From: Candidatus Gullanella endobia
GTDB taxonomy: Bacteria; Pseudomonadota; Gammaproteobacteria; Enterobacterales; Enterobacteriaceae
Assembly (NCBI RefSeq): GCF_900048035.1
Contig: NZ_LN999832.1
Coordinates: 558,001 to 622,000, forward strand
DNA length: 64,000 bases
Direction: 5' to 3'
Shown: piece by piece, positions 34,857 through 45,802 of the stretch
How the letters are laid out: each line of letters begins with the position of its first letter
Numbering within the stretch: the first letter of the stretch is position 1
The notes under the pieces: generated by a model
The model's input: the letters and a program-made list of their open reading frames with translations, nothing else
Told to the model about the DNA's origin: nothing
The model's database searches: none
Translations under genes and position numbers: made by a program

Positions 34857-35135
34857 ATGCCACGTTCTCTCAAGAAAGGTCCATTTATTGACTTACACTT
34901 ACTAAAAAAAGTAGAGAAAGCAATAAAAAATGCTGATAAGAAACCTATTCGTACTTGGTCTCGTCGTTCAACAATCTTTCCAACTATGATCGGTTTAACC
35001 ATCGGTGTCCATAATGGACATCAGCACGTACCCGTTTTTATTTCTGATGAAATGGTTGGTCATAAACTTGGTGAATTTGTACCAACACGTACTTATCGCG
35101 GTCATGTAGGCGATAAAAAAACTAAAAAACGTTAA
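34857..35135 (+). CDS. rpsS: 30S ribosomal protein S19
   Basis: The 92 residues begin [16 protein letters not shown] and include HNGHQHVPV and [14 protein letters not shown], all diagnostic. S19 forms the 30S head with S13 and contacts the A-site tRNA region. Sixth gene-position of the S10 operon, 16 bp after rplB. Confidence 0.98.
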   Translation: MPRSLKKGPFIDLHLLKKVEKAIKNADKKPIRTWSRRSTIFPTMIGLTIGVHNGHQHVPVFISDEMVGHKLGEFVPTRTYRGHVGDKKTKKR

Positions 35136-35150
35136 TAAGGATAAGAAGAG

Positions 35151-35483
35151 ATGGAAATTATTGCTCAACATCGCTACGCTTCTTCTTCTGCTCAAAAAAT
35201 TCGTCTAGTGGCTAACTTAATTCGCGGTAAGAAAGTACCGAAAGCTTTGGAAGAGCTAACCTATACTAACAAAAAAGCTTCTTCTTTAGTAAAGAAAGTA
35301 TTAGAGTCTGCCATTGCTAATGCTGAACATAACAATGGTGCAGACATCGATGATCTGAAAGTCGTAAAAATTTTCATCGATGTTGGCCCAAGCATGAAAC
35401 GCATTGTGCCACGTGCTAAAGGTCGTGCAAATCGTATTCTAAAACGCACTAGCCATATTACTGTGGTTGTATCTGATCTCTGA
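35151..35483 (+). CDS. rplV: 50S ribosomal protein L22
   Basis: The 110 residues match E. coli. The beta-hairpin that reaches into the exit tunnel ([20 protein letters not shown]) is intact; changes here cause macrolide resistance in other bacteria. It is 15 bp after rpsS and 19 bp before rpsC. Confidence 0.98.
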   Translation: MEIIAQHRYASSSAQKIRLVANLIRGKKVPKALEELTYTNKKASSLVKKVLESAIANAEHNNGADIDDLKVVKIFIDVGPSMKRIVPRAKGRANRILKRTSHITVVVSDL

Positions 35484-35502
35484 AACTTTGTGGAGGCTAG
35501 TA

Positions 35503-36201
35503 ATGGGTCAAAAAGTACATCCTAATGGTATTCGTTTAAGTATTGTTAAACCTTGGAATTCTACTTGGTATGCAAATAAAAAAGAATTTGCCAACAATTT
35601 AGATGGTGACTTTAAAGTTCGTCAGTTCCTAACAAAAGAATTATCTAAAGCTTTAGTTTCTTATATAGAGATTGAACGTCCAGCCAAAAGTATTCGTGTA
35701 ACTATTCACGCTGCTCGTCCAGGTATTGTAATTGGAAAAAAGGGTGAAGATGTAGAAAGATTACGAAAAATTGTAGCAAATATAGCTGGCGTACCGGCAC
35801 AAATTAATATCACTGAAGTTCGTAAACCAGAAGTGGATGCTAAACTTGTTGCTGATAGTATTTCTTCTCAATTAGAACGTCGAATTATGTTTCGTCGTGT
35901 AATGAAACGTGCTGTACAAAACGCTATGCGTCTTGGTTCTAAAGGAATTAAAATCGAAGTGAGCGGTCGTTTAGGTGGAGCTGAAATCGCACGTACTGAA
36001 TGGTATAGAGAAGGTCGTGTTCCATTACATACCTTACGTGCAGATATTGATTATAATACTTCAAAAGCACACACTACTTATGGTGTCATCGGTGTAAAAG
36101 TATGGATATTTAAGGGTGAGATCTTAGGTAGTATGAATGCTGTTAAACAATTAGAACAGATTGCTCAACCTAACAAACAGCATCGTAAAGGCCGCAAGTA
36201 A
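35503..36201 (+). CDS. rpsC: 30S ribosomal protein S3
   Basis: The 232 residues (E. coli 233) contain the KH-type domain with [13 protein letters not shown] and the C-terminal domain that forms the mRNA entry site and helicase with S4 and S5. The frame is open from 35467, but ATG 35503 ([12 protein letters not shown]) is chosen because it matches the family and follows TGGAGG. Confidence 0.98.
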   Translation: MGQKVHPNGIRLSIVKPWNSTWYANKKEFANNLDGDFKVRQFLTKELSKALVSYIEIERPAKSIRVTIHAARPGIVIGKKGEDVERLRKIVANIAGVPAQINITEVRKPEVDAKLVADSISSQLERRIMFRRVMKRAVQNAMRLGSKGIKIEVSGRLGGAEIARTEWYREGRVPLHTLRADIDYNTSKAHTTYGVIGVKVWIFKGEILGSMNAVKQLEQIAQPNKQHRKGRK

Positions 36202-36214
36202 AGGAGAGTCGCTG

Positions 36215-36625
36215 ATGTTACAACCAAAGCGTACAAAATTCCGTAAGATGCATAAAGGTCGAAATCGTGGTATAGTAACAGATATGGATGTAAGTTTCGG
36301 CATTTTTGGCATAAAAGCTGTTAGTCGTGGTCGTTTAACTGCTCGTCAAATTGAAGCAGCACGTCGTGCAATGACACGTGCAGTTAAGCGTCAAGGTAAA
36401 ATTTGGATTCGTATTTTTCCAGATAAACCAATCACTGAAAAGCCGCTTGAAGTACGTATGGGAAAAGGTAAAGGTAATGTAGAATATTGGGTTGCCTTAA
36501 TTCAACCAGGAAAAATTCTATATGAAATAGATGGCGTTACGGAAGAGCTTGCACGTGAAGCTTTTAAATTGGCAACAGCAAAACTGCCAATTAAAACTAC
36601 CTTTGTAACTAAAATGGTAATATAA
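36215..36625 (+). CDS. rplP: 50S ribosomal protein L16
   Basis: The 136 residues equal E. coli. The start [17 protein letters not shown] is chosen (the frame is open 18 codons upstream) and is preceded by AAGGAGAG. The segment [18 protein letters not shown] includes the region that contacts the A-site tRNA. The stop TAATG overlaps the rpmC start by one base. Confidence 0.98.
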   Translation: MLQPKRTKFRKMHKGRNRGIVTDMDVSFGIFGIKAVSRGRLTARQIEAARRAMTRAVKRQGKIWIRIFPDKPITEKPLEVRMGKGKGNVEYWVALIQPGKILYEIDGVTEELAREAFKLATAKLPIKTTFVTKMVI

Positions 36626-36828
36626 TGAAAACAAATGAGTTACGAAAAAAAAGCGTTAAAGAGCTAAATACCGAATTGCTAAACTTGTTACGCGAACAAT
36701 TTAATTTACGCATGCAATCTACTGGTGCTAAAATTCAGAAAACTCACTTATTAAAGCAGGTACGTTGTAATATTGCACGTGTTAAGACATTATTGACTGA
36801 AAAAATGAGTAATAAAAGAGATGAGTAA
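36625..36828 (+). CDS. rpmC: 50S ribosomal protein L29
   Basis: A small helical protein of 67 residues (E. coli 63) with [20 protein letters not shown] and the C-terminal [12 protein letters not shown]. It sits by the tunnel exit next to L23. It overlaps rplP by 1 nt and rpsQ by 8 nt. The C-terminus is 4 residues longer than usual, and that extension forms the overlap with rpsQ. Confidence 0.96.
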   Translation: MKTNELRKKSVKELNTELLNLLREQFNLRMQSTGAKIQKTHLLKQVRCNIARVKTLLTEKMSNKRDE

Positions 36829-37075
36829 AAAAATCCGTACTCTTCAGGGTCGAGTAGTTAGCGATAAAATGGAAAAATCCATTGTTGTAGCTATCGAACG
36901 TTTCATGAAACATCCAATCTACGGCAAGTTTATTAAGCGTACAACTAAGCTCCATGTACATGATGAAAATAATAATAGCAACATAGGCGACATTGTTGAA
37001 ATCAGCGAATGTCGTCCAATTTCAAAGACAAAGTCGTGGACTCTAGTTCGAATTATAGAGAAAACGATCCTGTAA
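36821..37075 (+). CDS. rpsQ: 30S ribosomal protein S17
   Basis: The 84 residues equal E. coli. [21 protein letters not shown] and the OB-fold core ([17 protein letters not shown]) are diagnostic. It is the last gene of the S10 operon, and a 177-bp spacer with the spc promoter follows. The start lies inside the end of rpmC. Confidence 0.97.
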   Translation: MSKKIRTLQGRVVSDKMEKSIVVAIERFMKHPIYGKFIKRTTKLHVHDENNNSNIGDIVEISECRPISKTKSWTLVRIIEKTIL

Positions 37076-37143
37076 AATAATAAATATGCTTTAAGTACGC
37101 TTTTAAATAGATAAAAGGTTTGTTTTTTAACACATTGACTTTT

Positions 37144-37173
37144 TGTTCTTATATCAGAAGGATATGTTATAAT
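37144..37173 (+). promoter_or_regulatory. spc operon promoter
   Basis: An extended -10 (TGTTATAAT, with TATAAT at 37168-37173) and a weak -35 TTGTTC (37144-37149) are 18 bp apart. A better -35 match, TTGACT at 37135, is too far away. The site lies where Pspc is in E. coli, about 80 bp before rplN. Confidence 0.6.
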
Positions 37174-37252
37174 ACTACTTTTATTTATAATTTTTTATTA
37201 TATACTTGATTGATTAAGTATAAATACTAACCGGTATTATCGGAGCATTAAT

Positions 37253-37624
37253 ATGATCCAAGAACAGACTATGTTGACCGTGGCCGACAATTCAGGTGCA
37301 CGTCGCGTAATGTGTATCAAGGTTCTAGGTGGTTCGCGCCGTCGTTACGCAGGCATCAGTAACATTATTAAAATTACTATAAAGGAAGCAATTCCTCGTG
37401 GTAAAGTAAAAAAAGGTGATGTTTTGAAGGCAGTAATAGTACGTACAAAGAAGGGAATCCGTCGTTCTGATGGTTCTATCGTTCGCTTTGATGATAATGC
37501 TTGTGTTTTATTGAACGAAAATAATGAACAACCTATCGGTACACGTATTTTCGGACCAGTAACTCGTGAACTTCGTACTGAAAAGTTTATGAAGATTATT
37601 TCTCTAGCACCTGAAGTACTCTAA
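37253..37624 (+). CDS. rplN: 50S ribosomal protein L14
   Basis: The 123 residues equal E. coli. [28 protein letters not shown] is the standard N-terminus. L14 forms an intersubunit bridge and is the docking site of the silencing factor RsfS. First gene of the spc operon, after a GGAGCATT leader. Confidence 0.98.
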   Translation: MIQEQTMLTVADNSGARRVMCIKVLGGSRRRYAGISNIIKITIKEAIPRGKVKKGDVLKAVIVRTKKGIRRSDGSIVRFDDNACVLLNENNEQPIGTRIFGPVTRELRTEKFMKIISLAPEVL

Positions 37625-37634
37625 GGAACGAATT

Positions 37635-37946
37635 ATGGCAGCAAAAATCCATCGTAATGACGAAGTGATTGTAATAACTGGAAAGGATAAAGGTAGGCGT
37701 GGTAAAGTAAAAGATGTTCTTTCTACCGGTAAAGCTATTGTTGAAGGTATTAATCTAGTTAGAAAACATAAAAAACCAGCAGCAATAAATCAGCCAGGAG
37801 GTATCCTTGAAAAGGAAATGGCGATTAATATTTCTAATCTTGCAATTTTCAATACTGTGACTAGTAAAGCAGACCGGGTAGGTTTTAAAATTAAAGATGG
37901 TAAAAAAATACGCATCTTTAAATCTAATTGTGAAATTATTAAGTAA
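37635..37946 (+). CDS. rplX: 50S ribosomal protein L24
   Basis: The 103 residues (E. coli 104) contain the KOW motif in [18 protein letters not shown]24 initiates 50S assembly at the 5' end of 23S rRNA. It is 10 bp after rplN and 14 bp before rplE. Confidence 0.98.
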   Translation: MAAKIHRNDEVIVITGKDKGRRGKVKDVLSTGKAIVEGINLVRKHKKPAAINQPGGILEKEMAINISNLAIFNTVTSKADRVGFKIKDGKKIRIFKSNCEIIK

Positions 37947-37960
37947 TTCGGAGTAATGTA

Positions 37961-38500
37961 ATGGCGAAACTGCATTCTTATTATCAAGACAATGTAGTTT
38001 ATCAATTAATGAAACAATTGGGTTATTATTCTATCATGCAAGTTCCTCGAATTGAGAAGATCACTCTAAATATGGGTGTTGGTGGAGCAGCTTCTAATAA
38101 AAAGTTACTAGATAACGCTGTAGCTGATTTAACTGTAATTTCAGGCCAAAAGCCGCTTATTACTAAAGCACGTAAATCTGTTGCTAGTTTCAAAATTCGT
38201 CAGGGATATCCGATCGGTTGTAAAGTAACTTTGCGTGGTAAATATATGTGGGAATTCCTTGAGCGATTAATTTTCATTGCTGTACCGCGTATTCGTGATT
38301 TCCGTGGTTTGTCTGCTAAATCATTTGATGGTTATGGTAACTATAGTATGGGTGTGCATGAACAAATTATCTTTCCGGAAATTGATTATGATAAAGTTGA
38401 TCATATTCGTGGTATGGATATTACTATTACTACTACCGCAAAATCAGATAATGAAGGTCGTGCACTTTTGGCTGCTTTTAATTTTCCGTTTCGTAAGTAA
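37961..38500 (+). CDS. rplE: 50S ribosomal protein L5
   Basis: The 179 residues equal E. coli. [35 protein letters not shown] and [13 protein letters not shown] are diagnostic. L5 binds 5S rRNA in the central protuberance and contacts P-site tRNA. Confidence 0.98.
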   Translation: MAKLHSYYQDNVVYQLMKQLGYYSIMQVPRIEKITLNMGVGGAASNKKLLDNAVADLTVISGQKPLITKARKSVASFKIRQGYPIGCKVTLRGKYMWEFLERLIFIAVPRIRDFRGLSAKSFDGYGNYSMGVHEQIIFPEIDYDKVDHIRGMDITITTTAKSDNEGRALLAAFNFPFRK

Positions 38501-38516
38501 AAAGGTAGAATTACTA

Positions 38517-38822
38517 ATGGCTAAACAATCTATGAAAGAACGCGAAATAAAACGTGTGAAATTAGCTAATAAATTCTTTGTTAAACGCATTAAGCTTAAA
38601 ACCATCATTTCTAATTGGAATGCTTCCGATGAAGATCGTTGGAATGCAATTCTTAAACTGCAAACTCTACCACGTGATTCTAGCCCATCTCGTCAGAGAA
38701 ATCGTTGTCGTCAAACAGGACGACCACATGCTTTCCTACGAAAATTCGGGTTGAGCCGTATTAAAGTTCGTGAAACTGCTATGCGTGGTGAAATTCCAGG
38801 CTTAAGAAAAGCTAGCTGGTAA
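38517..38822 (+). CDS. rpsN: 30S ribosomal protein S14
   Basis: The 101 residues equal E. coli and start [19 protein letters not shown]. This is the long, zinc-free form of S14. [19 protein letters not shown] and [13 protein letters not shown] form the conserved C-terminal part. The frame is open far upstream inside rplE, but the family start is ATG 38517. Confidence 0.98.
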   Translation: MAKQSMKEREIKRVKLANKFFVKRIKLKTIISNWNASDEDRWNAILKLQTLPRDSSPSRQRNRCRQTGRPHAFLRKFGLSRIKVRETAMRGEIPGLRKASW

Positions 38823-38844
38823 AACCAGCATAGGATTAAAAAAA

Positions 38845-39237
38845 ATGAACATGCAAGATCCAATTTCAGATATGCTAACACGTATCCGTAACGGTCAGGC
38901 CGCGAATAAAACCACGGTTTCTATGTTTTCTTCTAAACTTAAAGTAGCAATTGCTTCTTTATTAAAAGAAGAAGGTTTTATTAAAGATTACAAAATTATA
39001 GGTAACACTAAGCCGATGTTAGAATTGGTGCTAAAGTATTTTCAAGGTAAACAAGTAGCAGAAAGTATTCAGCGCGTTAGTCGACCTGGTTTACGTATCT
39101 ATAAGAAAAAAGATGCTTTGCCGAAAGTTATGGCGGGTATGGGTATCGCAGTTATTTCTACTTCTAAAGGTATTATGACTGATCGTGCAGCTCGCCAAGC
39201 CGGTCTTGGTGGTGAAATTATTTGCTATATAGCTTAA
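38845..39237 (+). CDS. rpsH: 30S ribosomal protein S8
   Basis: The 130 residues equal E. coli ([18 protein letters not shown]). In E. coli S8 binds the central domain of 16S rRNA and represses the spc operon by binding the rplE mRNA start region. Conserved C-terminal [20 protein letters not shown] is intact. Confidence 0.98.
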   Translation: MNMQDPISDMLTRIRNGQAANKTTVSMFSSKLKVAIASLLKEEGFIKDYKIIGNTKPMLELVLKYFQGKQVAESIQRVSRPGLRIYKKKDALPKVMAGMGIAVISTSKGIMTDRAARQAGLGGEIICYIA

Positions 39238-39250
39238 TTGTGAGGAAAAA

Positions 39251-39784
39251 ATGTCTCGTGTTGCTAAAGCACACGTCTTAATTCCTGCCGGCGTAGATGT
39301 AAAACTTAACGGCCAGGTTATTTCGATTAAGAGCAAAAACGGCGAGTTGACTCGTATTATTCATAAAATTGTTGATATTCAATATATTAATAATCAACTA
39401 ATTTTTTCTCCTCGAGAGGATTATTCTGATAGTTGGGCGATTACAGGTACTACGCGTGCTATATTGAATAGTATGGTTGTTGGTGTAACTAAAGGTTTTA
39501 TTAAAAAATTAAAATTAATAGGCGTAGGTTACCGTGCTACAGTAAAAGATAATGTAATCAATTTATCCCTCGGTTTTTCTCATTCAATCGACTATCAACT
39601 ACCTGTAGGTGTTATTGCAGAATGCTTAAATCAAACTGAAATTATATTGAAAGGCGCTGATAAACAGATTATTGGTCAAGTTGCAGCAAACATACGCGCC
39701 TATCGTCGTCCTGAGCCTTATCAAGGAAAAGGTATCCATTATTCCGATGAAATTATTCGTACTAAAGAACCTAAGAAAAAATAA
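39251..39784 (+). CDS. rplF: 50S ribosomal protein L6
   Basis: The 177 residues equal E. coli. It has two repeated RNA-binding domains, with [13 protein letters not shown] and the C-terminal [17 protein letters not shown]6 lies near the sarcin-ricin loop and the factor-binding site. 13 bp after rpsH. Confidence 0.98.
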   Translation: MSRVAKAHVLIPAGVDVKLNGQVISIKSKNGELTRIIHKIVDIQYINNQLIFSPREDYSDSWAITGTTRAILNSMVVGVTKGFIKKLKLIGVGYRATVKDNVINLSLGFSHSIDYQLPVGVIAECLNQTEIILKGADKQIIGQVAANIRAYRRPEPYQGKGIHYSDEIIRTKEPKKK

Positions 39785-39792
39785 GGAATCTT

Positions 39793-40146
39793 ATGAATAA
39801 GAAAGTAGCTCGCATCTCTCGAGCAACTCGCTTACGTTGTAAGCTCCGGGAATTAAGAGCTACCCGACTTGTAGTACATCGTACTCCACGTCATATTTAT
39901 GCACAAGTTATTGCATTAAGTAGTTCTAAAACTCTGGTAGCCGCTTCTACAGTAGAAAAGATCATCGCAGAGAAATTGAAAAGTACTGGTAATAAAGATG
40001 CGGCCGCAATAGTAGGCAAAATTATCGCCGAGCGAGCACTGGAAAAAGGTATTAAAGATGTATCTTTTGATCGTTCTGGCTTTCAATATCATGGTCGAGT
40101 CCAAGCACTGGCAGATGCTGCCCGTAAAGCTGGACTTCAGTTTTAA
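39793..40146 (+). CDS. rplR: 50S ribosomal protein L18
   Basis: The 117 residues equal E. coli. A basic N-terminus ([19 protein letters not shown]) binds 5S rRNA. The conserved [15 protein letters not shown] and [24 protein letters not shown] close the fold. 8 bp after rplF. Confidence 0.98.
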   Translation: MNKKVARISRATRLRCKLRELRATRLVVHRTPRHIYAQVIALSSSKTLVAASTVEKIIAEKLKSTGNKDAAAIVGKIIAERALEKGIKDVSFDRSGFQYHGRVQALADAARKAGLQF

Positions 40147-40160
40147 TATAGAGTTGTAAG

Positions 40161-40661
40161 ATGGCACACATCGAAAAACAAACTAGCGAATTACATGAAA
40201 AGTTGATTACGGTAAATCGTGTATCTAAAACTGTAAAAGGTGGCCGTATTTTTAGCTTTACTGCATTAACTGTTATTGGTAACGGTAATGGTCGTGTTGG
40301 TTTTGGTTACGGTAAAGCACGCGAAGTCCCAACAGCAATTCAGAAAGCGATGGAAAAAGCTCGTCGTAATATGATTAATATTGCGCTGAATCGCAGTACT
40401 TTGCAACACCAAATTAAAGGTGAACATACCGGTTCCTATGTATTTATGAAACCAGCTTCCGAAGGTACCGGAATTATTGCTGGTGGTGCAATGCGCGCTG
40501 TCCTAGAAGTCGCAGGGATACATAATGTACTAGCAAAAGTCTATGGTTCTACTAATCCGATTAATGTAGTTCGTGCAACTATTGTTGCTCTTAGCAATAT
40601 GAAATCTCCTGAAATGATCGCTGCAAAGCGCAGCAAATCTATCAAAGATATTCTGGGATAA
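40161..40661 (+). CDS. rpsE: 30S ribosomal protein S5
   Basis: The 166 residues (E. coli 167) show the S5 motif [19 protein letters not shown] and then [19 protein letters not shown]5 takes part in decoding accuracy and mRNA entry. The C-terminus [14 protein letters not shown] is normal. Confidence 0.98.
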   Translation: MAHIEKQTSELHEKLITVNRVSKTVKGGRIFSFTALTVIGNGNGRVGFGYGKAREVPTAIQKAMEKARRNMINIALNRSTLQHQIKGEHTGSYVFMKPASEGTGIIAGGAMRAVLEVAGIHNVLAKVYGSTNPINVVRATIVALSNMKSPEMIAAKRSKSIKDILG

Positions 40662-40671
40662 TTAAGTTATA

Positions 40672-40848
40672 ATGCAAACTATTAAAATCACTCAGACTCG
40701 TAGCTCTATAGGTCGTCTACCGAAACATAAAGCGACCTTAATTGGTTTAGGTTTACGTCGAATAGGTCATACTGTAGAGCGTACAGATACACCTGCTATA
40801 CGCGGTATGGTTAATTTGGTGTTTTATATGGTTAAAATTAAGGAGTAA
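40672..40848 (+). CDS. rpmD: 50S ribosomal protein L30
   Basis: The 58 codons from ATG 40672 to TAA 40848 read [16 protein letters not shown] and then [20 protein letters not shown], a full-length L30 (E. coli 59). It sits 10 bp after rpsE and 3 bp before rplO, where L30 is expected. The C-terminal [13 protein letters not shown] matches the usual VNxVxYMVKV ending. Confidence 0.97.
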   Translation: MQTIKITQTRSSIGRLPKHKATLIGLGLRRIGHTVERTDTPAIRGMVNLVFYMVKIKE

Positions 40849-40851
40849 GAG

Positions 40852-41289
40852 ATGCGTTTAAATACTTTATCTCCGGCTAAGGGTTCTAAACACATCTCTA
40901 AACGTCTAGGTAGAGGTATTGGTTCTGGCTTAGGTAAAACTAGCGGTCGTGGTCATAAAGGTCAGAACTCTCGTTCTGGTTGTGGTATGTATCGTGGGTT
41001 TGAAGGTGGTCAGATGCCTTTATACCGACGTTTGCCGAAATTTGGTTTTAAATCACGTAAATCCATGATTACTAAGGAAATTCGCTTATCTCATTTAGAA
41101 CATATAGAAGGAAACATAGTGAATCTAAATACATTAAAAGCTGCTAGTATTATTAATGTTCAGACTAAGTTTGCTAAAATTATATTATCTGGTGAAGTTA
41201 AACGTCCATTAATCATATGTGGTTTATATTTTAGCAAAAACGTACGTGTTGCGATCGAAGCTGCTGGCGGTAAAATTGAGGAAAAGTAG
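40852..41289 (+). CDS. rplO: 50S ribosomal protein L15
   Basis: The 145 residues (E. coli 144) start [22 protein letters not shown]. The long basic, Gly-rich N-terminal arm ([20 protein letters not shown]) threads into 23S rRNA. The C-terminal globular part is more diverged. 3 bp before secY. Confidence 0.98.
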   Translation: MRLNTLSPAKGSKHISKRLGRGIGSGLGKTSGRGHKGQNSRSGCGMYRGFEGGQMPLYRRLPKFGFKSRKSMITKEIRLSHLEHIEGNIVNLNTLKAASIINVQTKFAKIILSGEVKRPLIICGLYFSKNVRVAIEAAGGKIEEK

Positions 41290-41292
41290 TAG

Positions 41293-42618
41293 ATGCCTAA
41301 ACAACCAAAATATAATTTTCAGAATACTAAAGGCGGATTGAATGAACTAAAACGTAGAATTTTTTTTGTTATCGAAGCGCTTATTATCTTTCGTATCGCT
41401 TCCTTTATCCCAATTCCTGGTATTGATACAATCATACTTGCGAAATTATTTGAACAACAACGGGGTACTATCATTGAAATGTTTAACATGTTCTCTGGTG
41501 GTGCACTTAGTCGCGCTTCTATTTTTGCATTAGGGATTATGCCGTATATTTCAGCATCAATTATCATTCAGTTGCTAACGATAGTTCAATCAACGCTAGC
41601 AGAGATAAAAAAAGAAGGCGAATTTGGCAGGCGTAAAATTAAACAGTATACTTGTTATGGTACTCTGATATTAGCAATAATTCAATCAATTGGTATTGCT
41701 ATTGGTTTACCGAATATGCCTGGAATGCAGAGTCTTGTAATCAATCCAAATTTTGCATTTTACTTTACTGCAGTAGTGAGCCTAGTTTGTGGTACGATGT
41801 TTCTGATGTGGCTTGGTGAACAAATTACTGAAAAAGGTATTGGTAACGGTATTTCTATTATTATATTTGCTGGCATTGTAGCGGGTTTACCATCTGCTAT
41901 TACTCACACTATTAATCAGGTTCGGCAAGGCAATATACATTTTCTCATATTATTATTAATTATAGTGTTAGTATTTTCAGTAACGTTTTTTGTGGTGTTT
42001 ATTGAACGTGGTCAACGACGTATTGTTGTTAATTATGCTAAACGTCAGCAAGGAGGTCGTATTTATTCAGCTCAAAGTACACATTTACCAATAAAAGTAA
42101 ACATGGGTGGAGTTATCCCTGCAATTTTTGCCTCTAGTATTGTTCTGTTTCCAGCTACAATTGCATCCTGGTTCAGGAATAGCACATATTGTAGCTGGAT
42201 AGCTAAAATTTCATTCTATTTGCAACCTGGTCAATTGTTTTATGTGTTACTATATTCAATTGCAATAATATTCTTTTGTTTCTTTTATACAGCGTTAGTA
42301 TTCAATCCACGTGAGACAGCAGATAACTTAAAGAAGTCCGGTGCATTTATAGCAGGTATTCGTCCAGGAGAGCAAACAGCAAAATATATTGATAAAATAG
42401 TGACTCGATTGACGTTATTCGGCTCTATTTACATTACCTTTATTTGTTTAATTCCAGAATTTATGCGTAATGCAATGAAAATTCCCTTCTATTTTGGGGG
42501 TACTTCTTTATTAATTGTTGTTGTAGTTATCATGGATTTTATAGCTCAAGTTCAGGCCTTATTAATGTCAAATCAATACGAATCTATATTAAAAAAAGCA
42601 AATTTAAAAGGACCATAA
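41293..42618 (+). CDS. secY: SecY, preprotein translocase channel subunit
   Basis: SecY forms the protein-conducting pore of the inner membrane with SecE and SecG. The 441 residues (E. coli 443) show ten hydrophobic segments. The first is near 20-40 and is followed by the plug region ([28 protein letters not shown]). Cytoplasmic loop 5 ([16 protein letters not shown]) and the C-terminal [12 protein letters not shown] are present. Keeping SecY together with the lipoprotein MltC and MscS implies that an inner membrane export route is still in use. The C-terminal tail is slightly shorter than in E. coli. 3 bp after rplO. Confidence 0.98.
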   Translation: MPKQPKYNFQNTKGGLNELKRRIFFVIEALIIFRIASFIPIPGIDTIILAKLFEQQRGTIIEMFNMFSGGALSRASIFALGIMPYISASIIIQLLTIVQSTLAEIKKEGEFGRRKIKQYTCYGTLILAIIQSIGIAIGLPNMPGMQSLVINPNFAFYFTAVVSLVCGTMFLMWLGEQITEKGIGNGISIIIFAGIVAGLPSAITHTINQVRQGNIHFLILLLIIVLVFSVTFFVVFIERGQRRIVVNYAKRQQGGRIYSAQSTHLPIKVNMGGVIPAIFASSIVLFPATIASWFRNSTYCSWIAKISFYLQPGQLFYVLLYSIAIIFFCFFYTALVFNPRETADNLKKSGAFIAGIRPGEQTAKYIDKIVTRLTLFGSIYITFICLIPEFMRNAMKIPFYFGGTSLLIVVVVIMDFIAQVQALLMSNQYESILKKANLKGP

Positions 42619-42659
42619 TTGCTTATTCAAGAATTTTTAATAAATTACGGAGAGTAAAA

Positions 42660-42776
42660 ATGAAAGTTCGTGCTTCCGTTAAAAGATTATGTCGTAGTTG
42701 TAGAATCGTTAAATGCAAAGGTATTATTCGTGTAATGTGCAGTGCTGAACCTAAACATAAACAACGACAAGGATGA
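42660..42776 (+). CDS. rpmJ: 50S ribosomal protein L36
   Basis: The 38 codons from ATG 42660 to TGA 42776 encode [14 protein letters not shown] and end [11 protein letters not shown]. The zinc ligands Cys11, Cys14, Cys27 and His33 of the C+ form are all present. It lies 41 bp after secY with AGAGTAA upstream, the normal end of the spc operon. Confidence 0.98.
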   Translation: MKVRASVKRLCRSCRIVKCKGIIRVMCSAEPKHKQRQG

Positions 42777-42922
42777 TATTTTTAGTATTTTATTGTAAAG
42801 TAGAGGTTATAAACTGACTACATTAGTTAAATAATTTTTCTATGTTTTTGCAATACTGTTGAAATCTTCTTAAAAATAAGATATTTAGAATAGCATTATT
42901 ATTAAAAAATTAGGAGTGCATA

Positions 42923-43279
42923 TTGGCCCGTATAGCAGGCATTAATATCCCTGATCACAAACATACCCTTATTGCTTTAAGGTCGATTTATGGTATTGGC
43001 AAAACACGCTCGAACCACATTTGCGATGTTACAGGTATTGCTAAACATATTCAGATCAGTAAACTCTCAGAACAACAGATTGAAAAACTGCGTGAAGCAG
43101 TTTCAAAATTTGTTATAGAAGGTGATCTCCGTCGTGAAGTTACTCTAAACATAAAACGTCTAATAGACCTTAATACCTATCGTGGTTTATGTCATCGTCG
43201 CGGTCTTCCAGTTCGCGGTCAACGAACTAAGACAAATGCCCGTACCCGTAAGGGTCCAAGAAAACCAATTAAGAAATAA
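42923..43279 (+). CDS. rpsM: 30S ribosomal protein S13
   Basis: The 118 residues equal E. coli. The start is TTG at 42923 ([14 protein letters not shown]), preceded by TAGGAGTG; no ATG fits. [25 protein letters not shown] is the C-terminal tail that contacts P-site tRNA. First gene of the alpha operon. The 146-bp spacer after rpmJ is where the S4-binding leader pseudoknot lies in E. coli; I could not confirm that fold or a promoter by eye. Confidence 0.97.
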   Translation: MARIAGINIPDHKHTLIALRSIYGIGKTRSNHICDVTGIAKHIQISKLSEQQIEKLREAVSKFVIEGDLRREVTLNIKRLIDLNTYRGLCHRRGLPVRGQRTKTNARTRKGPRKPIKK

Positions 43280-43297
43280 TCAGGGGGTAAATAAATA

Positions 43298-43687
43298 ATG
43301 ACTAAAACACTTATTCGTGCACATAAGCGTATTAAAAAACAAGTTTTAGATGGTATAGCGCATATCAATGCATCTTTTAATAATACTATTGTAACTATTA
43401 CTGATCGTCAGGGCAATACTTTATGTTGGGCAACTTCTGGTGGTTCTGGTTTCCGTGGTTCTCGCAAGTCTACTCCTTTTGCTGCACAGGTTGCAGCAGA
43501 ACATTGCGCTAAAACTGTGAAAGAGTATGGCATCAAAAATTTGGAAGTTATGGTAAAAGGACCAGGTCCTGGTCGCGAATCTAGCGTCCGAGCATTAAAT
43601 GCAGCTGGCTTCCGCATAACAAACATTACTGATGTAACTCCGATTCCGCATAATGGTTGTCGCCCGCCTAAAAAGCGTCGTGTATAA
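43298..43687 (+). CDS. rpsK: 30S ribosomal protein S11
   Basis: The 129 residues equal E. coli. [19 protein letters not shown] and [19 protein letters not shown] are diagnostic. S11 forms the platform near the mRNA exit. A GGGGG-containing ribosome-binding site precedes ATG 43298. Confidence 0.98.
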   Translation: MTKTLIRAHKRIKKQVLDGIAHINASFNNTIVTITDRQGNTLCWATSGGSGFRGSRKSTPFAAQVAAEHCAKTVKEYGIKNLEVMVKGPGPGRESSVRALNAAGFRITNITDVTPIPHNGCRPPKKRRV

Positions 43688-43720
43688 CAATACTATTTTA
43701 AGATTAGTTGGAGAAAGAAA

Positions 43721-44341
43721 ATGGCAAAATATTTGAGCCCTAAGCTCAAGCTGAGCCGTCGTGAAGGCACAGATCTTTTTCTAAAATCTGGTTTGCGTGT
43801 AATCAGTTCTAAATGCAAAATTGAACAACCGCCTGGTCAACATGGGTTGCGTAAACCGCGTTTATCTGATTATGGTATTCAATTGCGTGAAAAGCAAAAA
43901 GTTCGTCGTATTTATGGCGTATTAGAGCGTCAATTCTGCAATTATTATAAAGAAGCAGCACGTTTAAAAGGTAATACTGGTGAAAACTTATTACAGTTGT
44001 TAGAAAGACGTCTTGATAATGTTGTCTATCGTATGGGTTTTGGTGCTACTCGTGCTGAATCACGTCAATTAGTTAGTCACAAAGCGATTATAGTAAATAA
44101 TCGTATTGTTAATATCGCTTCTTATCAAGTTTGTCTAAATGATATTATCAGTGTCCGTGAAAAAGCAAAAAAACAATCTCGTATTCGTGGTTCGTTAGAA
44201 CTAGCTGAACAACGCGAAAAGCCGACTTGGCTTGAAATTAATACTACTAAGATGGAAGGGGTATTTAAACGTATCCCAGGACGTACCGATCTATCTTCAG
44301 AAATTAATGAACATCTGATTGTCGAACTTTACTCCAAGTAA
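43721..44341 (+). CDS. rpsD: 30S ribosomal protein S4
   Basis: The 206 residues equal E. coli. S4 starts 30S assembly and in E. coli represses the alpha operon. The zinc-free N-terminal domain ([21 protein letters not shown]) and the S4 RNA-binding domain ([20 protein letters not shown]) are present. Good ribosome-binding site TTGGAGAAAG. Confidence 0.98.
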   Translation: MAKYLSPKLKLSRREGTDLFLKSGLRVISSKCKIEQPPGQHGLRKPRLSDYGIQLREKQKVRRIYGVLERQFCNYYKEAARLKGNTGENLLQLLERRLDNVVYRMGFGATRAESRQLVSHKAIIVNNRIVNIASYQVCLNDIISVREKAKKQSRIRGSLELAEQREKPTWLEINTTKMEGVFKRIPGRTDLSSEINEHLIVELYSK

Positions 44342-44367
44342 TATTTAACTCTAATAGAGAGGACATA

Positions 44368-45357
44368 ATGCAGGGTTCTGTAATAGAGTTTTTAAAACCA
44401 AAAATAGTAGATATCAAACAAATCAGTGCAACATACGCAAAAATAACTCTTGAACCTTTAGAACGTGGTTTTGGTCATACATTAGGTAATGCACTTCGGC
44501 GCATTCTGCTTTCATCAATGCCAGGATTTGCAGTAACTGAAGTTGAGATTGATGGTGTATTACACGAGTATAGTACAAAAGAAGGGGTAAAAGAAGATAT
44601 TCTGGAAATTCTTATTAATCTAAAAGAACTTTCAGTAAGAGTACAAGGTAAAGATGAAGTTATTTTGACCTTGAATAAATCTGGAGTTGGCCCTGTGACC
44701 GCAGCTGATATCAGTTATAATGGAAATGTTGAAATTATTAAACCACAGCATGTCTTATGCCACTTAACTGATAAAAATGCTACTATTAATATGCGTATTA
44801 AAATTCAGCGTGGACGTGGTTATATTCCGGCTTCTGCCAGAATACACTCAGAAACAGATGAGCGACCAATCGGTCGTTTACTCTTGGATGCATGCTATAG
44901 CCCTATAGAACGTATTGCCTACAATGTAGAAGCAGCGCGCGTTGAGCAACGTACTGATCTAGATAAACTTATTATTGAAATGGAAACTAATGGCACAATC
45001 GATCCTGAAGAGGCAATTCGACGTGCAGCAACTATTTTAGCAGAACAATTAGAAACTTTTGTTGATCTACGTGATGTACATCATCCACAGGCAAAAGAAA
45101 AAAAACCAGAATTCGATCCAATTTTAATACGCCCAGTTGACGATCTGGAATTAACTGTTCGCTCTGCTAATTGCCTTAAGGCAGAAGCTATCCACTATAT
45201 TGGTGATCTTGTACAACGAACTGAGGTTGAGTTGCTGAAAACACCAAATCTTGGAAAAAAATCTCTTACTGAGATTAAAGATATCTTAGCTTCTCGTGGA
45301 TTATCTTTAGGTATGCGTCTTGAAGACTGGCCTCCAGATAATATCACTGATGAATAA
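44368..45357 (+). CDS. rpoA: RNA polymerase alpha subunit
   Basis: The 329 residues equal E. coli. The N-terminal dimerisation domain has [21 protein letters not shown]. The linker carries [16 protein letters not shown]. The C-terminal domain has [12 protein letters not shown], with the Arg that binds UP-element DNA, and [18 protein letters not shown]. Both halves are complete, so activator and UP-element contacts should still be possible even in this reduced genome. Confidence 0.98.
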   Translation: MQGSVIEFLKPKIVDIKQISATYAKITLEPLERGFGHTLGNALRRILLSSMPGFAVTEVEIDGVLHEYSTKEGVKEDILEILINLKELSVRVQGKDEVILTLNKSGVGPVTAADISYNGNVEIIKPQHVLCHLTDKNATINMRIKIQRGRGYIPASARIHSETDERPIGRLLLDACYSPIERIAYNVEAARVEQRTDLDKLIIEMETNGTIDPEEAIRRAATILAEQLETFVDLRDVHHPQAKEKKPEFDPILIRPVDDLELTVRSANCLKAEAIHYIGDLVQRTEVELLKTPNLGKKSLTEIKDILASRGLSLGMRLEDWPPDNITDE

Positions 45358-45406
45358 GATGAATAATACGATTATAAGTTAAAGTTTTAATGAAAAGGAT
45401 ATAATC

Positions 45407-45802
45407 ATGCGACATCGTAAGAACGGTCGTCAATTGAATCGTAAAAGTAGCCATCGTCAAGCTATGTTCCGTAATATGGTTAGCTCTTTAGTTCGTTATG
45501 AACTCATCAAGACAACTTTACCAAAAGCGAAAGAGCTTCGCTGCATTGTTGAATCATTGATTACACTTGCTAAGACTAACAGCATAGCAAGTCGTCGTTT
45601 GGTATTTTCTCGCATTCGAGATAATAAAATTGTAGCAAAATTATTTAATAAACTAGGTCCACGTTTCGAAAATCGCGCTGGTGGTTACACTCGTATTTTA
45701 AAATGTGGTTTTCGTTTAGGTGATAATACACCAATGGCATATATAGAACTTACTGATCGCACTGTAGCAAAAGCTACAGAAGCAGGTAAAAATGCAGAGT
45801 AG
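45407..45802 (+). CDS. rplQ: 50S ribosomal protein L17
   Basis: The 131 residues (E. coli 127) start [24 protein letters not shown], which is diagnostic. [19 protein letters not shown] and AYIEL follow. It is the last gene of the alpha operon, 49 bp after rpoA, and the last gene before a desert. Confidence 0.98.
   Translation: MRHRKNGRQLNRKSSHRQAMFRNMVSSLVRYELIKTTLPKAKELRCIVESLITLAKTNSIASRRLVFSRIRDNKIVAKLFNKLGPRFENRAGGYTRILKCGFRLGDNTPMAYIELTDRTVAKATEAGKNAE

Noticed and set aside
38277-38516. Upstream extension of the rpsN frame into rplE
   Set aside because: It is an out-of-frame shadow of rplE. The family start of S14 is ATG 38517.
42777-42922. Alpha-operon promoter and S4-binding pseudoknot
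   Set aside because: The position fits, but neither a well-spaced promoter nor the pseudoknot could be supported from the sequence alone.
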